This document shows, one piece after another, positions 33,989 through 45,600 of a stretch of DNA of 64,000 nt. The position numbers and the translations under genes are program-made. The notes under the pieces were generated by a model. It had not been told where the DNA came from. It made no database searches and worked only from the letters and a program-made list of their open reading frames with translations. The stretch's first letter is position 1, and the number at the start of each line of letters is the position of its first letter. This DNA comes from Neostapfia colusana (taxonomy: Eukaryota > Streptophyta > Magnoliopsida > Poales > Poaceae), in NCBI GenBank assembly GCA_030760725.1, contig JASWHV010000012.1:50189652-50253651 (forward strand), in the 5' to 3' direction.

Positions 33989-34144
33989 AGCGAGCCGCGG
34001 GAAGTGTCTCCGGCGCTCTCGGTGGATTGGATTTGGCTCTTTTTGGCTATCTTTCTGATTCTTTCTCTGTTTCCACTTCGTTTAAAATGTTTTCTCTATA
34101 TGAAATCTGTATGAATGCATAAACACAAATTTGAGGGTGTTACA

Positions 34145-34149
34145 CTGAA
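34145..34149. repeat. right target duplication of solo LTR Bs
   Basis: CTGAA, identical to 31623-31627. Confidence 0.85.
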
Positions 34150-34517
34150 CAATAACAAGCTTTTTTTTCCATGGACTTCAGCCAATCATCAGCTTCCATG
34201 GGGTCATTAGCTTGTGCAAAAGTAGGGGGTGGAGTCCTCATGAACTCTCCCAATCTGTTGTGAGCCGGCGGTGGTGGCGGTGGTGGCGGTGGGGGTGCAG
34301 GAACGGGGTTAGGATTGTTGTTGTTGTTGGCTTGCAGCTGTCCCAACGTTTGTGTCATAGTTTGTATGAGCTGGTTCTGCATAGCCATCAACTGTTCAAG
34401 GTTGTTTGCATCAGCCCCAGGGCTAGCATTTTCAGGAACTTCAACGTTGCCATCCTCTTGTGGTTCATTGTTGCCACGAGCTTTCCTCCTTTGACGGCTG
34501 GCGTTTTCCCTCACCAT
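34145..34517 (-). pseudogene. gag N-terminal part of B2
   Basis: An ATG at 34517 begins a basic segment (RQRRKAR), a glutamine-rich helix (LEQLMAMQNQ), an asparagine run and a run of about ten prolines. A gag capsid start (EADDWLKSMEKK) follows, cut by LTR Bs. Without the insertion it joins the frame at 31627. The 306 bp right of the ATG hold no gene. Confidence 0.8.
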
Positions 34518-34823
34518 CTGTGAGAGAGAGTAGAGTAGAATAGAAAATAGAAGTTTAGATTCATTCCTCCCAACTATATGCATCAAGGTGTATGAACTAA
34601 ATATCTTCTTTTATTAATTTCAGCCTATATGAGGATGTGAACACGTGCCTAAGCATCTCACATCTCTCCACTATGTGTGGATGTGGACATTCGCCGAAGC
34701 ATCCCACAACTCACATCAGCACACAAACCAAGCAATCATCACAAAAGTTCAACACACCACTCTTATTCAAGCTACTCCGATTGAAACGTTCCTATTACAG
34801 CTTATTCAATGGGAATCCTATAC

Positions 34824-34865
34824 TTAATCATGTGAACCGGTGCTGTTCTCGCCGTGTGACGGAGG
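34824..34865 (-). pseudogene. last codons of the B2 extra ORF
   Basis: About 14 codons and a TAA stop matching the end of the B1 ORF at 13161. It shows that B2 carried the same ORF before LTR D replaced the rest. Confidence 0.6.
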
Positions 34866-34961
34866 TGTGTGAGATACATATTGCCAAAACATTGGCAATT
34901 AGGATAAAAGTTAGCATTAACATTCAAAGTTTTGAATATTGCCAAAACATTCTTCTGTGGC

Positions 34962-35065
34962 AAGGTCCGACAAGTTCTTTGTTAGGTCCGCCAAGTGTTG
35001 GCAAGGTCCGACGCAAGGTCCGGAGGGCTCCTGCAAGGTCCGGAGAGCTTCTGTGAGGTCCGGAG
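34962..35065 (+). repeat. AGGTCCG motif cluster in U3 of D
   Basis: Six copies of AGGTCCG, several extended to AAGGTCCGGAG, in about 100 bp with irregular spacing. Confidence 0.7.
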
Positions 35066-35878
35066 CTTGTTTTTAGGGAGCTCCCGTGAAGTTCAACTCG
35101 TAGAACTGCAGCATCTTGTTTTTGCTTTTAACTCGCAATGTTTCAAACTTGCTTTATGGGAAGGTTTGCTTAGTATTAATTTGCTAAGTTTTTGGTGTGT
35201 TTTGGTGGTTATGGCTGTTATCATTTGATATGGTTTGCAACATGCTTATGTGACGTGCTCATGTAAGGTGTTGTGGTTTTCAAACTAACGTGAGTCAAGT
35301 CGAGGACTTGTGCTCGGAAGAATTGGTTGTTTATTCATGTGCAGGTGTTGCTTGAGTTCAAGACATGGCTGGTGACGGGATCCTTGGACTAGTCTCAGGG
35401 AGGAGATGAGGTTCCAACAACCAAGTTCAGGAGGAGCTGTGGTTGAGTTGATCGGGAGGTCGCGCAGCATGTTTGGATCAAGGGTAGTGCATATGAAGGT
35501 TGCGTGTACGTCGTTGGAAGGTGTTTGCACGTGTGCAAGGAGTGCATGGACGTGGCAACATTGTTCCAAGGCGTGATGAAGAGAAGTGGACGTAAAGAAT
35601 TGGTCGGAAAGGTCCAACCGGCTGGATTGTGTACTCAGGCTGAGGCTGAGTCGGATATGGCTCAAATATGGAAGATTTGAGTTGGTTATGATATGATTTC
35701 GTGCTAGGCACGAAGTTGAGTTGTTTTAGGAATGTTTAGGACGTTCCTAAGTTGTTTGGAAGTCTCACGATAGCTTCTATCTGCGAATAGGAGAGTCCTG
35801 AGCAGTTATGGTAAGTTAGGATACGAGTCCAATTAGGAGTAGGAGTCCTAGATTGGATTGTTTAGCCTGAGGGCTGGC

Positions 35879-35885
35879 TATAAAA
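35879..35885 (+). promoter_or_regulatory. TATA box of LTR D
   Basis: TATAAAA after GGCTGGC, about 70 bp before the AATAAA signal. It sets the orientation of D as plus. Confidence 0.65.
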
Positions 35886-36264
35886 GCAAGGGAGGCCAGA
35901 GCTCTCGTGTGTAGAGAACTTTGGGCTGTTCCTATTGTGTTTCTATTGAATAAATTTCATAGTTTCGAGGAGCTTTTGTGCCTTGTTTGTCCGACTTGTT
36001 TTTCGTCAAGTCTTTCTCGCTGAGTTTCTGGACAGACCGACGTTGCTTCGGTGTTTCGTTCATAACTCGAGTTTTACAGATCCGATTGACGTGATTCTTT
36101 TTGGGTTGTCTTCACAACTCAATTATCTATCATCTGTGAAATTTTCACGAGCTTAGGATCTGTAGTTTTCGAGATACACGAGTTTCTTTGCAGCGTTGCA
36201 GATCTGTTTTATATCGGGTAGAACAGATTGATCTTCGTTTAATGTATTGATCGTATCTCAAGTT

Positions 36265-38405
36265 AATTAACCATACATTTGGCCAAGCAAATGAGGTCCA
36301 ATGCCCCTGAATTTTTTACTGGAGCTCCAGGATTTTTGGAAGAACCTTCTGTCCAAACTTGGGAATTTTCCCACACATAGAACTCCTGGAATAAATCCCA
36401 CAAGATTTACTTTATATGAATTAATGAGCCAAATCCAGGGATTTTCATAACAATTGGGATGCACCCCTTGATATTAATCTTTGAGAGGAATTCAACAAAA
36501 TTTGTTTCACAATTTTTGGACATTCCTACGCAGAGTTATGGCTCTTCAAAGGTTGAAATGAAATGGGAAATTCTGGAAATGTTTAAAAGCTGACTGTGGG
36601 TCCGGGCTACGTGTCACTCACAGAAACAAGGACACACAGGGCCACACATTTCCATATGTGCAGTCACACCGGATCCAACAGCCACAAAAGATCGGGTTTT
36701 CAAATTTCTTCTCTCTGACGGCTGGGCCTGCCGAACCCTTCTTCAACCTCGGTCCGTTCCCGCGCCCGCGAACCCGCGCCGCCGCCCTCGCCGAAGATCA
36801 TCGGAAACCAGTCTCCCGGCCTCTGCCCGAGCCCCTGCTCGTGGCTAGGGCCTAACCCGCCACGCTGAACACGATGATGAAGTTTCCCCGAGCCGGTAAG
36901 GCCTCTACGGTGGCTAGCGGCGGTGTGGTAGCTCGGTACACCATCGGCGACGTCGGCTGGCCGTCCTAGCGCGCTAATAGCTCGGTAAAACGGTGCTACA
37001 GCACCAGTGAACTATGGGGGAGCTCGATCTAGCCTCAAAAATGCTCGGGAATGGTGGCAAATAGGGTTTCACCGTGCGACCGCGGTCCCCCGCCTCGGTT
37101 GCCGTTAGAAAACCGCGAAATACCCGACCTAGGTGCAGTTTCAAGCTAGAAATGTGAAGAGCAAAGGATCGCCTACTACCTTGGGCCCCTTGTGCAAACT
37201 TTCACGACCTAAGAATGAGAATTGAGGTGGAATTTGGGATTACCGTGCCGGAAGGTCGATTTGAGCACGCCGGAGAAACTTCTCCAAATTCTCTCTCGGT
37301 GGCTCATGGCATGGCCTAAGCTTGGGAGGAGAGCAGCACGGTGCCTTGGCACGTCCCGGGGCGCCGGTACTCGGTCGTGACAAGCATCGGGTTGATCTAT
37401 CCACGAACGCCTCCTCATCGGCTCTTGTTCGGCTTCCACGTGGTCGCAGTGTTCCTGGGGTTAGAGAGCCGATCATCGGTCAGGGGCGCGTCGAGGAGGG
37501 AGAGGAAGAGGCCGTGGTGCCATTTTGCTACTCACTAGCTGCTGCTCGCATTCACTCGAGCTGGTGCCAATCGATCGGTGATGGTGGCAGTGTGTTCGCT
37601 CGGCTCTGCATGAGGGAGAGGAAGAGCCTCTGTGCTCTGCCCGTGAGCAGAGGAATAAGCACGTTATGGCCAGATGAGAATGCCGAGGGGGCCTGAATCG
37701 GGGCTGGAGTCGGTGTGGAAGCGGTCAACCAGCTGCCGGTGTGCTGTCCCGAGCAGCTGCTGTCGATCCCTCAGAGGCAGCAAAACAGAGACCCAATTCC
37801 TTTGTATAGATATTTTGGTACATATGACAAGTGGGTCCCATCTCCCTCTTATCTCTTCCAAAATATCCCAAAATTTGCAAGTGATGAAATTCAATTGTGT
37901 GGAGTTGAAAACTGGACTGCATTTGGATAATTGGGCATAATTCATCAAAATTCAATTATGTATTTGAATTCATTGTACATTTAGGTCTATTTGGAAAAAT
38001 GGGTAGCAAATATCTTCAAAAGTTCATGAGACTTTGCCTACCCCCTAATTTGGACCTAAAGAATTCAAATATGAAATCTGCTCTTTGATTTGGCTGCTGC
38101 AAATGAGATTTTTAGCACCACAGTCTTGAAATTTGATGTGTTGCTCTCATTTGAATTTTGAGTTGAACAAATTTGTTCCAAAATCTGATTTTAGCCTTAT
38201 CACTCATATGGGAACTTCCCACCTTGGTGTCAAACCCCTTTTTGGTTCCAAGTTTTTCAAATAAATATTTGAACTTATGTGAAGAGAGCTCCCATGTGTA
38301 TTATCACATGTGAAAAAGTTTAAACGAGTCCCATTTTTCATACATATGAAACCAACTTTGTGCAAGCATGAGTTTCTTTGTATTCATATTTTTGGGACCT
38401 TTACA
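36265..38405 (-). repeat. 3' LTR of C, truncated
   Basis: Begins TGTAAAGGTCCC on the minus strand next to the polypurine tract and matches 45243-47379 of the 5' LTR. The last about 2.6 kb, including the palindrome and hairpin, are missing. Frames seen in the GC-rich middle occur in both copies on both strands and have no family resemblance. Confidence 0.88.
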
Positions 38406-38424
38406 TTCCTCCCCCCTTAAAAGA
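38406..38424 (-). other. polypurine tract of C
   Basis: CTTTTAAGGGGGGAGGAA on the minus strand directly before the LTR start. Confidence 0.8.
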
Positions 38425-38491
38425 ATCTCATCCCAAGATTATATGGTAGAAATGATAGAGAGGATGATGGAAACTTATAGGATGCGTAACG

Positions 38492-40440
38492 TCAGAAGTC
38501 GGGATGATTGGCGCGAAGAAATCCTTCACTCTCCCATGTTGCTTCAACCTTGGAGTAACAACTCCATAAAACTTTATAGAACCACAACGTATGGTTGCGT
38601 GTGGTTCGGTCCTTTATGTCAATGATCTGAACCAGTCCCTCCTGATATGTGAGATCTGGTTTCAGTTCCTCGATATTCCCTAGCTGAATGGTGGTTAAAC
38701 ACTTGACACACTTCCTCAGCTGAGAATTATGGAAGATGTCGTACACTCCGGTGGTAATTCCAGCCGGTATGCAAGGGAGCCACATCTTTCCAAAACCTGG
38801 AATGGACCGAGGAATCGGGGTGAATAGAAACTTTGACAAGTGAACCCCATTCAAAAAAATTTCTTCCTAAATTCCGGGTTACGGGGTACGGCGATTCTGT
38901 CCTTAAACCACAGGACGTCGTCTCCGTCTTTCAGGAAACATTTCAACTCCCCACTGTCTATATGTCTCCGCAAATGTGACATGCCCATGTCACGTTCCTG
39001 GGCTGCCACTATCTCTTCACGGATGGTGGGGATCAAAGCTAAGTTGTAGAGAGCTCCGTGTGGAATCACATGCAGTGGTGGTTCGCTCTCTTCCAACGGT
39101 GTGATGGTCAGATTATTGACATGTGACTTGCGGCTCAGCGCATCCGCCACTACGTTTGCCTTGCCCGGGTGATAATGGATCTCTATTTTGTAATCCTTTA
39201 TCAATTCTAACCGTCTTCGCTGCCTTATGTTCAGCTCCTTCTGAGTGAATATGTACTTGAGGCTCTTGTGGGCGGTATATAAATGTACGAGGTTACCGAG
39301 TAGGTAGTGCCTCCACATTTTAAGTGCAAATACCACGGCAGCGAGCTCCAAGTCGTGAGTTGGATAATTCTGCTCATGGTTTCTAAGCTGCCGTGACCCA
39401 TATGCAACCACTCTTCGGTCTTGCATCAGCACACATCCGAGCCAAATGCCGGATGCATCGCAGTACACATCAAACGGTTTTATTGTGTTTGGCTGCGCCA
39501 AAACCGGTGCTGATGTCAGGTGCTTTACTAATGCCTTGAACGCTGCTTCACATGGACTCCAAACATATTTGGTAGCCTTCTTTAGCAGCTCTATCATAGG
39601 CTTGGAAATCTTCGAGAAGTTCGGAATGAATCTCCGATAATATCCCGTGAGTCCGAGGAAACTCCGTACCTCGTGAACAGTTCTCGGGGACTTCCAATTC
39701 AGCACTTGTGTGATCTTGCTCGGGTCTACAGCGATACCCTCCGCTGAGATGATATGCCCGAGAAAAGGCACTTGCTAAATTTCGCGTATAGCTTGTGATC
39801 CCGCAGACGTTGCAACACTATACACAGGTGCTTCTCGTGTTCTTCCTCCGACTTGGAATAAACCAGTAGGTCGTCGATGAAGACTACGACAAACTTGCCC
39901 AGCTCCGGCATGAATACCGAGTTCATCAAGTACATGAACTGAGCTGGAGCGTTGGTGAGACCAAGGAACATGACAAGGTACTCATAAAGCCTGTACCTCG
40001 TCAAAAAGCTGTCTTTGAAATATCCTCAGCCCGTATCTCAATCTGATGGTACCCTGATCTTAAGTCCATCTTGGAAAAGATCTTTGCTTTGACCAACTGA
40101 TCAAACAATATGTCGATCTGTGGTAACGGGTACTTGTTCTTGATTTTTACAGCGTTAAGCAGACGAACACCACACAAAGATGTAGTGTTTCGTGCTTCTC
40201 CTTTGCAAACAATGCTGAATACCCCAAGGTGACGACTCAGTCGTATAAAACCTTTGCACGTAGGGTTATTTAGCGGTGTCTTCCACTCTGCCCATTCATT
40301 GGGTACCATTTGTACGGCCTTCGCAAACTCGGTGGCGTTCCCGGTGCAAGTTCCATCTTGAACTCTACATCCCGTTCGGGCGGTATGCCCGGTAAACAAC
40401 TGGGAAACACCTCCTAAAATTTACGTACCACCGGACTGTC
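38492..40440 (-). pseudogene. gypsy pol of C: RT, RNase H, chromodomain, integrase deleted
   Basis: RT fragments carry FSKMDLRSGYHQI and VVFIDDLLVYS. RNase H keeps VYCDASG, but the usual TDHKS block reads TAHKS, losing a catalytic aspartate. Right after a short linker (near 38850) the frame jumps to the GPY/F and chromodomain end (VEATWESEGFL), so the zinc finger and DD-E core of integrase are gone. A break near 39770 and frame changes near 40000 and 40250 split RT. The product could not integrate by itself. Confidence 0.85.
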
Positions 40441-40644
40441 CTCTATCTTAACAGCTTCCGAGTGGTTCGATATTGCAATCTGTTGCCGACTGGCGCCCAG
40501 AACTAATGTATGAAGACCGTGCCGTGGGAAGTTTGAGCTTAACGGTTCGAAAACTAATGTTGTGAACCGCATTGTGGTAATTCAACCATGACATCCCCAA
40601 AATAATGTCGATCTTCAGACCCCAAGAATAAGGAGGTTCATGGG

Positions 40645-40884
40645 TTATAGCCTAACCTGCAAACAAAGAGGTGCTCGGAAGACATAATCACTTCTTGTAA
40701 TGCTGCCCTGGCGAAGATATGAGGTATTGCCTCTTTGTAAAAGTGGTTTGGAGCTGATGTTGAGCCACAAAAGATTAACAAAGCTAGGTGTGGCACCTAA
40801 GTCCAAGAGAATTACTACCGGTAGCCGATTCAGAGAAAATATCTCTGGTAACACGGCTTCTCCTTCTGGAACATCATCACTCAC
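40645..40884 (-). pseudogene. protease relic of C
   Basis: About 80 codons with the block VILLDLGATPSFV, where family members have D-S-G-A or D-T-G-A. The serine/threonine is a leucine here, which should abolish activity. The stretch 40441-40644 between this and RT has frame breaks only. Confidence 0.65.
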
Positions 40885-41274
40885 TGTGTAGTGAATGTTG
40901 CCCCTTGTCTGCCCTCTTTTCTGCAGATATATGTACGGGTCTGATCATTGAAAGTATGATGACCCGCAGCTGTGAATTCCCTCCATACAATACCTAGCAT
41001 AATGGCCCATCCGACCACAAGTAGAGCACAGATGTCTCTCCGGCTCTTCTCTAACTTGTGGTTGGAGCTAGATACATATAGCTGCAGCGATGGAGTACAA
41101 ACCACCGTCTGATGCTGCTGCTCTGGAGGTGGTGCAAGTTGTGGTACTTGACCAGCAATCAACCTCTAAGGAGTCAATCGTACAGGGGGCCTTCATTTCA
41201 CTGAATGGCGTTCGGAACACCAACCGGTGCTTTTGGGGCACATAACTTGTACTAACCTGCACGATATCACTCAT
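40885..41274 (-). pseudogene. gag relic of C
   Basis: Two overlapping frames, one starting at 41274 (MSDIVQV) and one holding a damaged zinc knuckle (CALLVVGWAIM with a shifted end). The gag capsid region is missing, so most of gag has been deleted. Confidence 0.5.
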
Positions 41275-42646
41275 TTTCCTCCTCCGTACAGAATAGACCT
41301 TGATGCACTAAATCTAGACTTTGATCCAGTCAGAAGCATTTTAATCACTCAAGTTGTATACCGAAGTTAAAGTTAACTTCAATATCTTTCCAACGAGTAT
41401 TCACATGCTTCTATATTACTTCTGGATCAAGAGTTATGATTGTTCAAAGTTGACAGAATTCCTGGATAAAATTTGTCAGCATCTCGTTTGTATGTGGCTG
41501 GTTTTATCACAGTTGTATATGCAAATACAATAGGAATCTGAACAGACTTTGAATTACAACAATGTTGCCTATCTCATACCCTTTTTAACGGTGTATCATA
41601 TAACCCTTAGGGATTTTTCTACAGAAAGTTGTAAGTGTTATACAGAAACATCCAGGGAGGTTTGCTTCTGTCCTGTTTTCTGAACAGTTTGCATTCAACT
41701 GGACATTCAACCAATTTGGTGTGTGATGTTGCTCTGGAGTTCTACAAAGAAGTTGTAGAGCAATTAAAAACCTTTCCAGTATCATACACCTCCATTGGGT
41801 CAACCTTCTCAGAGTTATGTTCTGTCAAAGTCCAGCAAAAATTTCTACCAGAACAGAGCACTCCGTGTTTTTGAGAAACATCGAAACCTATGAATTCTCC
41901 CCTTTTAAACTTAGTTCAAATGAAGAGTTCAGTAACTAATATGTGTTTTCCAACTTCTATTTTTAGTTTAATGCTAGTCATGAATAATTTCTTCATAGGA
42001 AAGAAGTTATAAAGTGTAGTACGGTGGCGATGCACCGTAAGACATATGACGGGACTACGTTGCCTCACAAAAGAAAATCCTAACCGGACTTAGCCGGCTT
42101 CGTTAGTTCAGTGGTACTAAGCATCTCTTGCACACGGATGCTACACGTCTACCGTTTCGTAGTTAGACTGCCTGCAGATAACTCACACAATCGTCAGACT
42201 CGGCTGCACACCGAGCCCGGTATTCATACAGTGCGTACACCCGGCCGTCATCACTCGCCCGGATGTTCTCAAGCCAAGCATGCCTTGAGCTACGTGTTCA
42301 CGTTACTGACCATGTGGCGGGGTCTCCCAAATTGCCCGAAGCACGCCAGGGACAGACGTTGCTCGAATACCCCAAACGACATGAAGAGTCGTAGAAGATA
42401 TTAAAGCGGGTCGGGTTACCTGCCACCCGTGGGGCTCCACCCTTCAGCTTGTGCGCACTGGTGGACAGCGCTTACATGCACCCCCAAGACATAAAGCGTC
42501 CCGAGATGCACGATTTTCTGACATAAGCAAATAGGTTAGTATGTCACTTTCTATACACTAATAACATCCTTATATGGGCTACTAACTCGTTCCTCACCGA
42601 ATTTTTGAAAAAAGATGACCTTTGTAGTGCGTTAAGCCTCAAGCGA
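41275..42646. other. unexplained segment between gag relic and primer site of C
   Basis: About 1.4 kb without a credible gene. The left 700 bp are AT-rich with repeated GAGTTATG-type phrases like those in the C LTR. The right part (42030-42500) is GC-rich with a CTCGG...CCGAG stem near 42200 and resembles the R region of a gypsy LTR in plus orientation. It could be a foreign LTR fragment or an odd leader. I cannot place its ends. Confidence 0.35.
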
Positions 42647-42658
42647 GCTCTGATACCA
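42647..42658 (-). other. primer-binding site of C
   Basis: TGGTATCAGAGC on the minus strand four bases after the LTR end, an exact match to the initiator tRNA-Met type. Confidence 0.88.
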
Positions 42659-42662
42659 ACAC

Positions 42663-45600
42663 TGACACGACCCCAACGGTCTTGTCGAGCCAGGATCATG
42701 CTGAGGGGTACTGCGTTGCACAGCACTGGATAACACACATCAAAGGTACAAAGCGGAAGCAAAGTTTATTACATAAAGAGGTTTATGAACATTTGTCCAA
42801 CAAAATATGTTCAGTCTACACTCACGGGCGTAGACTACGCATCGAGTTCCCGTTCAGCCCGTGAACGTGTCTCCGCTAGCACGCACACACACTAACACGG
42901 CGGCGTGCACGACTCCCATTGGACAGGGTTCCCCTCCTGGGGTTCCGTCTCCTCCTCGGGAGTCCCTTCCTCACAGAACCCTACAAAAGCTTCAAACACA
43001 AGCAGTGAGCACGAGGCTCAGCAAGACTAACCCGTCTCTCCTAAACATGAAACTTCTACATGGAGGGTGATGGGTTGCATGAGGCAAAATAAGTTGCAAG
43101 GACTCGCCTAATTAGTGGAACCTTACTTTCAAGTTTTAGCAGCAGGTTGTGGAGAACCTTACGGTAAGGAACATGAGAGAGCCGCAATCAAACAAGAAAC
43201 ATATTTCTCTCATGTACTTTGCCCAAAGTTGAAAAGAACTTTAATTAGCTCTAAAACTACAACAAGACATTAACAAGCAAAGTATGTCTTTCAAAGCAGC
43301 AAATTTTTATCATGTATCTAGCTTGTTCTTTCTATGTCATGGTACAGTGAACAAGTGGTACTCATTGACCGCGAGGGACAGCGATTATAATCGATTTACA
43401 CCTGCAGGGTTACCCGAATAACCCGTCACGTACACCCGTACTTGATGTTGCCTACAGCAACCATCACGGACGTCGTACGCAACCACCTTTCACCCGTTAG
43501 CCAAATATTGAACCGGTCCTATCGTCCCGAGCAAGAGGTCTCTGCACGCGCATCTCAGTGCCGCCAGCCGATTTACACCTCAAGCTCTCAACCTACCCTC
43601 TGAACGACAGGCAATGCCTCAATACCCAGCTAGCTGAGTTACATCGGTTTCCCGGTTCACATATAGTTGGTAGGTCTTCGGTACTGTTCTAGCTTGTTCC
43701 ACAGGCCCGCACACGGCTCGATCCTCAATCGACACAAGCGGAGCTATAGCATCCAGGCCCTAAAGTCCTGCTGCCCTTACTCTCGGCTCGGTCTCATTTT
43801 TCTTGCCATGTGTTTCATTTGCTATTTTTACCCGAGCGATGTGCCTCTAGCCTATTCTCGCGAGTAGTTCCAACTACTCGACTTGTACCAAATCCTACTC
43901 TATCTTAGCATTGCAGTGGCTAACGAGGTTTTCAATCCTAATCTCAACCCATGGTTTTCTTGTCTATGCATTTGGGTTTCAAACAAGACTCTAATGCAAG
44001 AAATAAGTGATGCTCAAAGAAAGTGCTCAAAACAATAAAATTTGTAAAGAGGTTAATGCAAACCGGAGCTTGCCTGCTTTGTAGGGTAGTAGTATATAAT
44101 AGAAGTTAGTGATCTTCAATCCCTTGATCTTTCTGAACTTGCTCAACTGATCCACACGTCGGGATGGCTCCGTCGAAGTCCTTCATCGTGAACCCTAGCG
44201 ACATGTATATGCATAGTATTTTATAATGTAATTTAAAGGGTTAGAGATTAAAACTTCTTAAGAACAGAGGCTGTGTAGAGATCCTAGGATGAAGTTGTTG
44301 CCTCTGTTGTGCAAAGAACTCAAAGAAACTAAATCTACCTTAGATGTTTCATTACATCTCTATCTAAGTTTCTAATGACACATAAGATGATCTCTAATGA
44401 TTTGTACATAACTAAAGATCGTGATCTCCAATGACTTCGAAATTTTTACAGGAAGTAATACACTACACAGGGATTTAGCTTGCCAAATTGCAGCTAAAGT
44501 GGAAGAAAATTGTGTCTCCCACAATTTCCACACTAACCCTATGTTATTCTTCACATCCAGTAGAATGGAGAATAACGACAGGGAGACTCAAGGATCAATT
44601 TGAGCTGAAAATTTGCATGTGAATTCCTGGTCCCATGAAAGTGCTATGGACCAAAATTGAACACTTTTCATTGGGTGTTTTATTCAGAAAAATTCCCTAA
44701 GCAATTAAGCAAAAAGAAGTAAATTCTGAATTAACTCACACGTTCATGCCCCACTTAGTGAACTACAATTTCAATTATAGTTCATAGAGTCTGCATAAAT
44801 TTTCTAGGATTTTTAAAGCTAAGAATTGCCCAGAAATGATTTTTCTAACTCTGGAACAATTTCTGAAAAGTCTCTGTATTCATTTGAATACAGTACATTG
44901 AAATCTGAATTCTCCAACATAATTGAACTCCAAATGAGCTGAAAGTTTTACAGGAGTTTAATAACATCCTAATGATTAGTCTGGCAAAATTTGAGGATTT
45001 TTGGATAAACCAAACTCCCTCTAAAATTCTTTTACTGATCTGCTTCAAAGAATTTTCCAGAATTAATTATTGACTTTCATACAAATTGGGTTGCATATTT
45101 GGATAGAGTATTTCAATCTGAATCTAACCCAATTTGAATCACTAAATTTGGAGGTTTCTACACAAAGATATGAGCTCCACAAGAATTGGGGAAATTCTGG
45201 AAATGAGCTCTGTTTTATTTTCCAATTTTCAGAGACATAAGGAATTAACCATACATTTGGCCAAGCAAATGAGGTCCAATGCCTCTGAAATTTTTACTGG
45301 AGCTCCAGGATTTTTGGAAGAACCATCTATCCAAACTTGGGAATTTTCCCACACATAGAACTCCTGGAATAAATCCCACAATATTTTACATATATGAATT
45401 AATGAGCCAAATCCATTGATTTTCATAAAACTTGGGATGCACCCCTGGATAGTACTCTTTGAGAGGAATTCAACAAAATTTGTTTCACAATTTTTGGACA
45501 TTCCTACACAGAGTTATGGCTCTTCAAAGGTTGAAATGAAATGGGAAATTCTGGAAATGTTTAAAAGCTGACTGTGGGTCCGGGCTACGTGTCACAGAAA

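Larger units (their letters stand above)
31628..34144 (-). mobile_element. gypsy solo LTR Bs (2517 bp) in B2 gag
   Basis: TG...CA ends (TGTAACACCC on the minus strand to GGGGCGTCACA) flanked by perfect CTGAA copies, with no internal sequence: a solo LTR left by recombination between two LTRs. The downstream half aligns with B1 and B2, with the palindrome at 32494-32505 and the hairpin at 31971-31989. The U3 part is different: the 20-bp array is replaced by a CACGTG array, and I find no clear TATA box. A 50-bp stretch near 32355-32465 is duplicated in tandem. Confidence 0.92.
24617..34869 (-). mobile_element. Ty3/gypsy chromovirus B2, lacking its 5' LTR
   Basis: Minus-strand relative of B1, with 3' LTR (24617-27401), polypurine tract, pol, protease, gag and the last codons of the extra ORF. 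Solo LTR Bs lies in gag. At 34865-34870 the homology to B1 stops and LTR D begins, so the primer site and the 5' LTR are missing. Unlike B1 it keeps gag and protease. Confidence 0.9.
34870..36260 (+). repeat. single LTR D (1391 bp), probably copia
   Basis: Ends are the inverted pair TGAGATAC and GTATCTCA. It has a TATA box, a likely AATAAA signal at 35949-35954 and a short-motif array in U3. A hairpin ATTGCCAA-AACA-TTGGCAAT lies at 34880-34899. Flanks GTGTG and AGTTA do not match, so it is neither a normal solo LTR nor a complete element. No second copy is in the window. The copia assignment rests only on size and ends. Confidence 0.6.

Noticed and set aside
34145..34586. Proline-rich protein as a host gene
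   Set aside because: Position, orientation and the following capsid-like block show it is the B2 gag N-terminus.
34870..36260. D as an ordinary solo LTR
   Set aside because: The flanking 5-mers GTGTG and AGTTA do not match and the neighbours on both sides are truncated, so a deletion junction fits better.
36658..37955. Frames duplicated at 45574-46930
   Set aside because: They recur because both lie in LTR copies of element C. Frames exist on both strands and differ in length between copies, so no selection for coding is visible.
42647..42658. tRNA-like sequence (also 5881-5894 and 11920-11932)
   Set aside because: Only 12-14 bases complementary to a tRNA 3' end, next to LTR ends: primer sites, not tRNA genes.
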